Shown here: positions 21,648-25,285 of the stretch, piece after piece
Numbering within the stretch: position 1 is the stretch's first letter
Layout of the letters: the number at the start of each line of letters is the position of its first letter
From: Thermoflexales bacterium
GTDB lineage: Bacteria; Chloroflexota; Anaerolineae; Fen-1058
DNA: 25,285 nt
Direction of reading: 5' to 3'
Assembly: GCA_016931085.1 (NCBI GenBank)
Contig: JAFGFO010000154.1
Coordinates: 1-25,285 of the forward strand
Notes under the pieces: model-generated
What the model saw: the letters and a program-made list of their open reading frames with translations, nothing else
Told to the model about the DNA's origin: nothing
Database searches by the model: none
Program-made: the position numbers and the translations under genes

Positions 21648-22385
21648 TTACATGAGCGGAGGAGCAGCAGGCGAAGAGGACGGGGTATAGGGCGGCTCGT
21701 CACAGGAAAGCATGTATCCCATGCCAGACACCGTGACGATGCGTTGGGGCTGGCTGGGGTTATCCTCCAGTTTCTTGCGCAGGTAACGGATGTAGGCGCG
21801 CAAATAGTCCACGTCGTCGCGGCACTCGGCTCCCCAGACGGCCGCCAGCAAGTCTTGTTGAGAGACGATCCGGCCACGATGGATCACCAGTTGGTGCAGC
21901 AATTGGTATTCGGTAGCCGTGAGGTGAATTTCTTTATCGCGCACAAACACCCGGCGTTGCGCCAGGTTGACGCGCAGCGCGCCACACGTGACCTGCACTT
22001 CCTCCTGGCTGGCCTGTTGGCCGCGCTTGAGCACGGCCCTGACGCGCGCCAACAGCTCCTTGGCGCTGAAGGGCTTGGTGATGTAATCATCCGCGCCCAG
22101 GTCAAAGCCACGCAGTATATCGCTTTCGCGCGCGCGGGCGGTGATCATGATGACCGGTACGCTGCTGAACTCGCGGACGCGCCGGCAAATCTCGTAGCCA
22201 TCCAGCTCGCCCGGCAGAATGATGTCCAACAAGACCAGCGCGGGCTGCTCGACCGAGACCAGTTTCAGGGCCTGCTCGCCGCTGCCCGTACACGTGACAC
22301 GGTAACCGGTGGCTCGCAAAATCTCGTTGATCAGGCGAACCAGCCTCGGCTCGTCGTCCACTACCAGAATATGTTCACCCGCCAT
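21648..22385 (-). CDS. OmpR/PhoB-family response regulator
   Basis: The 245-residue protein has a receiver domain (about 1-118) with acidic pair Asp10/Asp11, phospho-acceptor Asp54 in LVLLDIILPG, Thr82 and Lys104 in YITKPFS, and a C-terminal winged-helix DNA-binding domain (about 130-230) with LTATEYQLLHQLV and VDYLRAYIRYLRKKLE. It is a transcription regulator whose targets are unknown. GGAG five bases before ATG 22385 supports the start. It follows the histidine kinase gene on the same strand after 127 bases. The C-terminal tail PPYTPSSSPAAPPLM is a low-complexity extension. Its gene is next to, and reads in the same direction as, the redox locus, so it could control that locus, but nothing in the sequence proves it. 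Confidence 0.93.
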   Translation of the reverse strand: MAGEHILVVDDEPRLVRLINEILRATGYRVTCTGSGEQALKLVSVEQPALVLLDIILPGELDGYEICRRVREFSSVPVIMITARARESDILRGFDLGADDYITKPFSAKELLARVRAVLKRGQQASQEEVQVTCGALRVNLAQRRVFVRDKEIHLTATEYQLLHQLVIHRGRIVSQQDLLAAVWGAECRDDVDYLRAYIRYLRKKLEDNPSQPQRIVTVSGMGYMLSCDEPPYTPSSSPAAPPLM

Positions 22386-22394
22386 AGCTACTCC

Positions 22395-22501
22395 GAAGAT
22401 AAATCACGAATGGCACGAACGCTTCGCGCACGAAAAACACGACCGTCTGCTCGTCGTCGGTGCAGAGCAATCCGCTCCTGAGCGGGCCGCTCGGAAGCGG
22501 C
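22395..22501. repeat. CACGAA fragment plus paired hairpins between kinase and regulator genes
   Basis: TCACGAATGGCACGAACG near 22402 is a fragment of the CACGAAT element family. It is followed by two hairpins: CCGCT-CCTG-AGCGG (22472-22485) and GCCGCT-CGGA-AGCGGC (22486-22501). They separate the two-component genes and could tune their relative expression. Confidence 0.55.
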
Positions 22502-22512
22502 ACTCTTGAGAA

Positions 22513-23358
22513 CTATTCGTTGTCCGCTTGATCGCTCAGGCCGAGGCGTGGCAGTGAGAAATACAAGGTCGTGCCCTGCCCCACCTGGCTTTCGGCCCAG
22601 ATCCGCCCGCTGTGACTCTCGACGATGCTCTGCGAGATCGGCAGGCCCAGGCCAGAACCCGCCACGTGATGCCCGGTCGGCGTCTTGACGCGAAAAAAGT
22701 GGTCAAACAACTGGCTCAAATCTTGGGGCGCAATGCCTACACCCTGGTCAGATACGCTGACGACGACCTGCTCGTCTTGAACCACGCCGCGCACCACGAC
22801 CAACCCACCCTGCGGCGAATACTTGACGGCGTTATCCAGCAAGTTGTGCAACACCTGGCCGATGCGCAGCGGGTCGGCGTCCACCAATGGAAAGCCTGGC
22901 GGGAAATCAAGCACAAAGCGATGGATTGTAGTACTATGCGAAACAGTCTCCACTTCGGCCTGAACCAGGCGCTCTAGCATCACTGGCTGAAATTCAATCT
23001 CGAGGCGGCCGGCCTCGATGCGGGCGGCGTCGAGGAAATCACGCACGATCTCTTCTAGCTTGTCACATTCCTCGTCAATACAGTGCAAAAATTCGCGGCG
23101 GTGCGCCTCGTCCCACTCGACTTCGTCGAGCAGGAGAGCGGTCGCGTAGCCCTTGATGGAGGCCAGCGGCGTGCGCAGCTCGTGAGAGATGGCAGACAGG
23201 ATATCGGCGCGAAGCTGGTCGACGTCGCGTTGGTCAGGACCGTTAGGAGAGATTGGAGGCGTTGGAAGCATATCTTGTTCGCTGCGTAACTCGGGCTTGT
23301 TCGCTGGAGGTCTCCCAATCGAGGCGAATGGGGGCTCGGTCAGGAGGCCTTCACCCAT
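22513..23358 (-). CDS. Soluble histidine kinase without a sensor domain
   Basis: The 281-residue protein consists of little more than a kinase core: dimerisation/H-box SHELRTPLASIKGYA with His59, N-box HNLLDNAVKYS (about 171-181), G1 box SDQGVGIA (about 203-209) and G2 box GSGLGLP (about 234-240). The ~45 residues ahead of the H-box are polar and Pro-rich, with no membrane segment, PAS or GAF domain, so it must sense a cytoplasmic cue or a partner protein. ATG 23358 overlaps the nnr 3' end by 19 bases and lacks a clear ribosome site; the Met at residue 30 is a possible alternative. It pairs with the response regulator downstream. The H-box region resembles KdpD-like kinases. Confidence 0.88.
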   Translation of the reverse strand: MGEGLLTEPPFASIGRPPANKPELRSEQDMLPTPPISPNGPDQRDVDQLRADILSAISHELRTPLASIKGYATALLLDEVEWDEAHRREFLHCIDEECDKLEEIVRDFLDAARIEAGRLEIEFQPVMLERLVQAEVETVSHSTTIHRFVLDFPPGFPLVDADPLRIGQVLHNLLDNAVKYSPQGGLVVVRGVVQDEQVVVSVSDQGVGIAPQDLSQLFDHFFRVKTPTGHHVAGSGLGLPISQSIVESHSGRIWAESQVGQGTTLYFSLPRLGLSDQADNE

Positions 23359-25079
23359 CCTGGAGCAATGGGGGCGTATCGTAGTCGCTGCAAAGCCTGG
23401 GGCAATCGGGCCAACACATCACCAGCCACGACGCCGGCCGAGCCAATCTCGCGCCGGGCCAACTCGCCGGCCAGGCCATGCAGGTAGGCACCGCACAAGG
23501 CGGCCTCGAAGGGAGCTGGGCCTTGCCCTAACAGTCCGGCAATCGCCCCGGCCAGCACGTCACCGGAGCCGGCCGTGGCCAGGGCCGGGTTTGCAAACGG
23601 CAGCACGACCGTCCGACCTTGAGGCGAGGCGACGACAGTAAAAGCACCCTTGAGCACGACCACGTGCCCCCAGGCGGCGGCCTGCTGGCTGGCTATCTCC
23701 CAACGATTGGCCAGGCTGCGTTCTTTGTCTTGATCCAGCTTCATCAAGCGTGCCATCTCGCCTGGGTGCGGCGTCAGGATCGTCTGCGCCGGCAACTGTT
23801 CCCACCACCGCTCGATCGAGGCCAGGGCATTTAGCCCGTCGGCGTCGACGACCAGCGGCGGCAGGCTAACCTTGTCCGGCTGGCCGGCTTGCCCCTCGGC
23901 GTGCGTTTGGAAGCCGATCGACTTGCGGCCGGCCGGCTCAATCCCGAACAAGTGCTGGACGAAGGCCACGGCCTCTTTTTCAGCGCTGAGGCCAGGGCCC
24001 ACCAGCATCACCTGATAAGCCGCCAACTTGTCCGCCAGCAACTTGGCGGCATTGGGCGTGACCACGCCCATGTCGTCGGGCAAAATCAGGTAGGTCGTTT
24101 CGCTCATGCTGGAGGCCAGGCTGGTATAAATCGCGCGCGGTGCGGCCAGGGTGACCAGCCCGCTGCCCACCCGGTAGGCGGCCTTGGCGGCCAGGACGGA
24201 CGCGCCGGAATAAAAGACCGAGCCGGCCACGACCATCAACTTGCCAAAACTGCCCTTGTGCGCGTCGAGCGGGCGGGACGGCAGCAGAGGCCGTACCAGG
24301 GCCGGGTCGGCCACCTCCAGTGTCACGCCAATGGCCTTGTCAACGCCGCCGGCAAGAGAGTCCGTGCCGATATCGGCGACGATCAGCTCGCCGCACGCGC
24401 CGGCGGCCGGGAAGCGCAGGTGGCCCAACTTGGGATAGGCGAAGGTCACGCTGACGTCGACGGCCAACGCCAGCGGGTCGAGTTCGCCGCTGTCGTAATT
24501 CATGCCGGTGGGGCCGTCTACGCCGACCAGGAGCGGAAGCCGGGCGGATTCGGCGGCGGGGAAGCTCAAGCTCAGCAGGCTGGCCGGCCCGGGCGCGCGC
24601 CGCTTTTCGACTTCGGCAGCCACAGCCCTCAGCAGCGCGGCCATATCACCCTCGATGGGGCGGGCCGTGCCAGTGCCCAGCAGGGCATCGACCAAGACAT
24701 CCACCCCTTGCACCTCTTCGCGCAGCGTGCGCCACTGCTCGTCGTCAGGCGCGGCTGTGATCAGGCAGCCTTTTTCCACCGCCGCGGCCAGGTTGGGGTC
24801 ATCCTCGGCGCGTGCTTTAAAGAGATAGCAAGTCACTTGTGCGCCGGCCTGGCGCAGGATGCGCGCGGCGACCAGCCCATCGCCGCCGTTGTTGCCGGGG
24901 CCGACCAGGACCAGGACGTGCCTGCCGGCCGTCTCCAGCCCAAAGCGCTCGCGCAGTTTGGTCACGACCACATCGGCCACCGCCGCGCCGGCGCGCTCCA
25001 TCATAGCGGCATAGCTGTAGCCGGCCGCGTCGGAGGCTTTTTCGATCGCACGCATTTGTTCGACGGAAACGAGTTTCAT
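23340..25079 (-). CDS. nnr: Bifunctional NAD(P)H-hydrate epimerase / ADP-dependent NAD(P)H-hydrate dehydratase
   Basis: Nnr repairs damaged NAD(P)HX: the N-terminal YjeF domain interconverts R and S hydrates and the C-terminal domain dehydrates the S form with ADP. The 579-residue protein shows epimerase blocks GPGNNGGDG (60-68) and VGVDGPTGMNYDSGEL with Asp188, and dehydratase blocks KGSFGKLMVVAGS (about 275-287), TPHPGE (436-441) and AGSGDVLAGAIAG with Asp507. A loop of about 20 residues near 161-182 and another near 384-407 look longer than usual. ATG 25079 agrees with the family start (MKLVSVEQMRAIE) and has GGAG upstream. ATG 25100 has a stronger ribosome site (AAGGAGG, five bases away) and would add MDYWSSL. 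The gene begins the operon with the two-component genes. Confidence 0.94.
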   Translation of the reverse strand: MKLVSVEQMRAIEKASDAAGYSYAAMMERAGAAVADVVVTKLRERFGLETAGRHVLVLVGPGNNGGDGLVAARILRQAGAQVTCYLFKARAEDDPNLAAAVEKGCLITAAPDDEQWRTLREEVQGVDVLVDALLGTGTARPIEGDMAALLRAVAAEVEKRRAPGPASLLSLSFPAAESARLPLLVGVDGPTGMNYDSGELDPLALAVDVSVTFAYPKLGHLRFPAAGACGELIVADIGTDSLAGGVDKAIGVTLEVADPALVRPLLPSRPLDAHKGSFGKLMVVAGSVFYSGASVLAAKAAYRVGSGLVTLAAPRAIYTSLASSMSETTYLILPDDMGVVTPNAAKLLADKLAAYQVMLVGPGLSAEKEAVAFVQHLFGIEPAGRKSIGFQTHAEGQAGQPDKVSLPPLVVDADGLNALASIERWWEQLPAQTILTPHPGEMARLMKLDQDKERSLANRWEIASQQAAAWGHVVVLKGAFTVVASPQGRTVVLPFANPALATAGSGDVLAGAIAGLLGQGPAPFEAALCGAYLHGLAGELARREIGSAGVVAGDVLARLPQALQRLRYAPIAPGWVKAS

Positions 25080-25098
25080 AAGGCTACTCCAGTAGTCC

Positions 25099-25127
25099 AT
25101 TATACCCTCCTTGGGCGCGCACTGCAA
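25099..25127 (-). promoter_or_regulatory. nnr: Promoter of nnr and the two-component genes
   Basis: On the minus strand TTGCAG (25122-25127) and a perfect TATAAT (25099-25104) are 17 bases apart. Transcription would start near 25092, downstream of ATG 25100, favouring ATG 25079 as start. A second candidate further upstream, TATAGT near 25151-25156, would instead allow ATG 25100. Confidence 0.5.
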
Positions 25128-25196
25128 GTCTTGCACTTTTTTTCCTTTCGGACTATACTTGAAACCAAGGATGAGATACAAGGTTAGTGTGCCAGC

Positions 25197-25285
25197 GATC
25201 TAGCAGGCTGTCGGAGAGAGCGTTTTGTAGGGCGGCTTTCTACGCCAAAGGCGTCCTGCGGATAGCCGCCGCGCCTGTGGCAGGT
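25197..25285. repeat. Composite double-hairpin repeat, right window end (inverted copy)
   Basis: From GATCTAG at 25197 through GAAAG at 25240 it is the reverse complement of 47-90 with two mismatches. Past that it reads GGCGGCTTTC, a 20-base variant loop holding TACGCCAAAGGCGT, and ATAGCCGCCGCGCCTGTGGCAGGT to the window end, also matching the left copy in inverted order. The repeat is cut off by the window edge. Confidence 0.88.

Noticed and set aside
23889..25187. Plus-strand ORF of 432 aa opposite nnr
   Set aside because: Antisense shadow with skewed composition; Nnr motifs are complete on the minus strand.

Overview
The window is GC-rich, densely coded bacterial DNA, most probably from an anaerobic member of the Chloroflexota (Anaerolineae-like). 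The support for that is indirect: a membrane protein of the 'baseplate J' type with the N-terminus seen in Chloroflexi sits inside the alaS-ruvX-mltG operon, a Thr/Pro-linker SH3 lipid/membrane protein is present, and the spaces between genes are full of short hairpin and heptamer repeats. No tRNA, rRNA, CRISPR array, insertion-sequence transposase or phage gene is visible.

Layout. (1) 1-2079, plus strand: a hairpin repeat at the very start, a SagB-type nitroreductase remnant cut at both ends, a two-domain thioredoxin, an AT-rich regulatory spacer with two good promoters and nested inverted repeats, and a membrane-anchored SH3 protein. (2) 2181-8913, minus strand: a housekeeping operon read alaS, baseplate-J-like membrane protein, ruvX, mltG, short ABC-type substrate-binding lipoprotein. 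(3) 9049-10854, plus strand: mutL, divergent from alaS, with a promoter that would give a leaderless mRNA. (4) 10970-21434, minus strand: an eight-gene redox locus read unknown 178-aa Cys protein, NuoE, NuoF-GltD fusion, NuoG-N/HoxU-like ferredoxin, HdrA-MvhD-like fusion, FrhB/FdhB-like F420-type subunit, glutamate synthase GXGXG subunit, glutamate synthase FMN/Fe-S subunit. (5) 21648-25100, minus strand: bifunctional NAD(P)HX repair enzyme Nnr, a soluble histidine kinase, and an OmpR-type response regulator. The window ends in an inverted copy of the repeat that opens it.

How the parts fit. Region 4 is the most interesting. It joins a NADH-oxidising NuoEF(G) module, an HdrA/MvhD flavin and Fe-S module, an F420-type flavin subunit and two of the three pieces of an archaeal-type glutamate synthase on one strand, with no glutaminase (GATase) piece in the window. 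Together they could form a multi-donor, possibly electron-bifurcating or confurcating, complex that delivers electrons to the FMN-containing glutamate synthase core. That is inference from gene content; some key motifs (the HdrA FAD glycine loop, the MvhD Cys set) are altered, so bifurcation cannot be assumed.

A second theme is repeats. Several junctions in the operons of regions 2 and 4 carry a short inverted or tandem repeat, and in several cases the repeat supplies coding sequence, a stop codon or a signal peptide to the adjoining gene.
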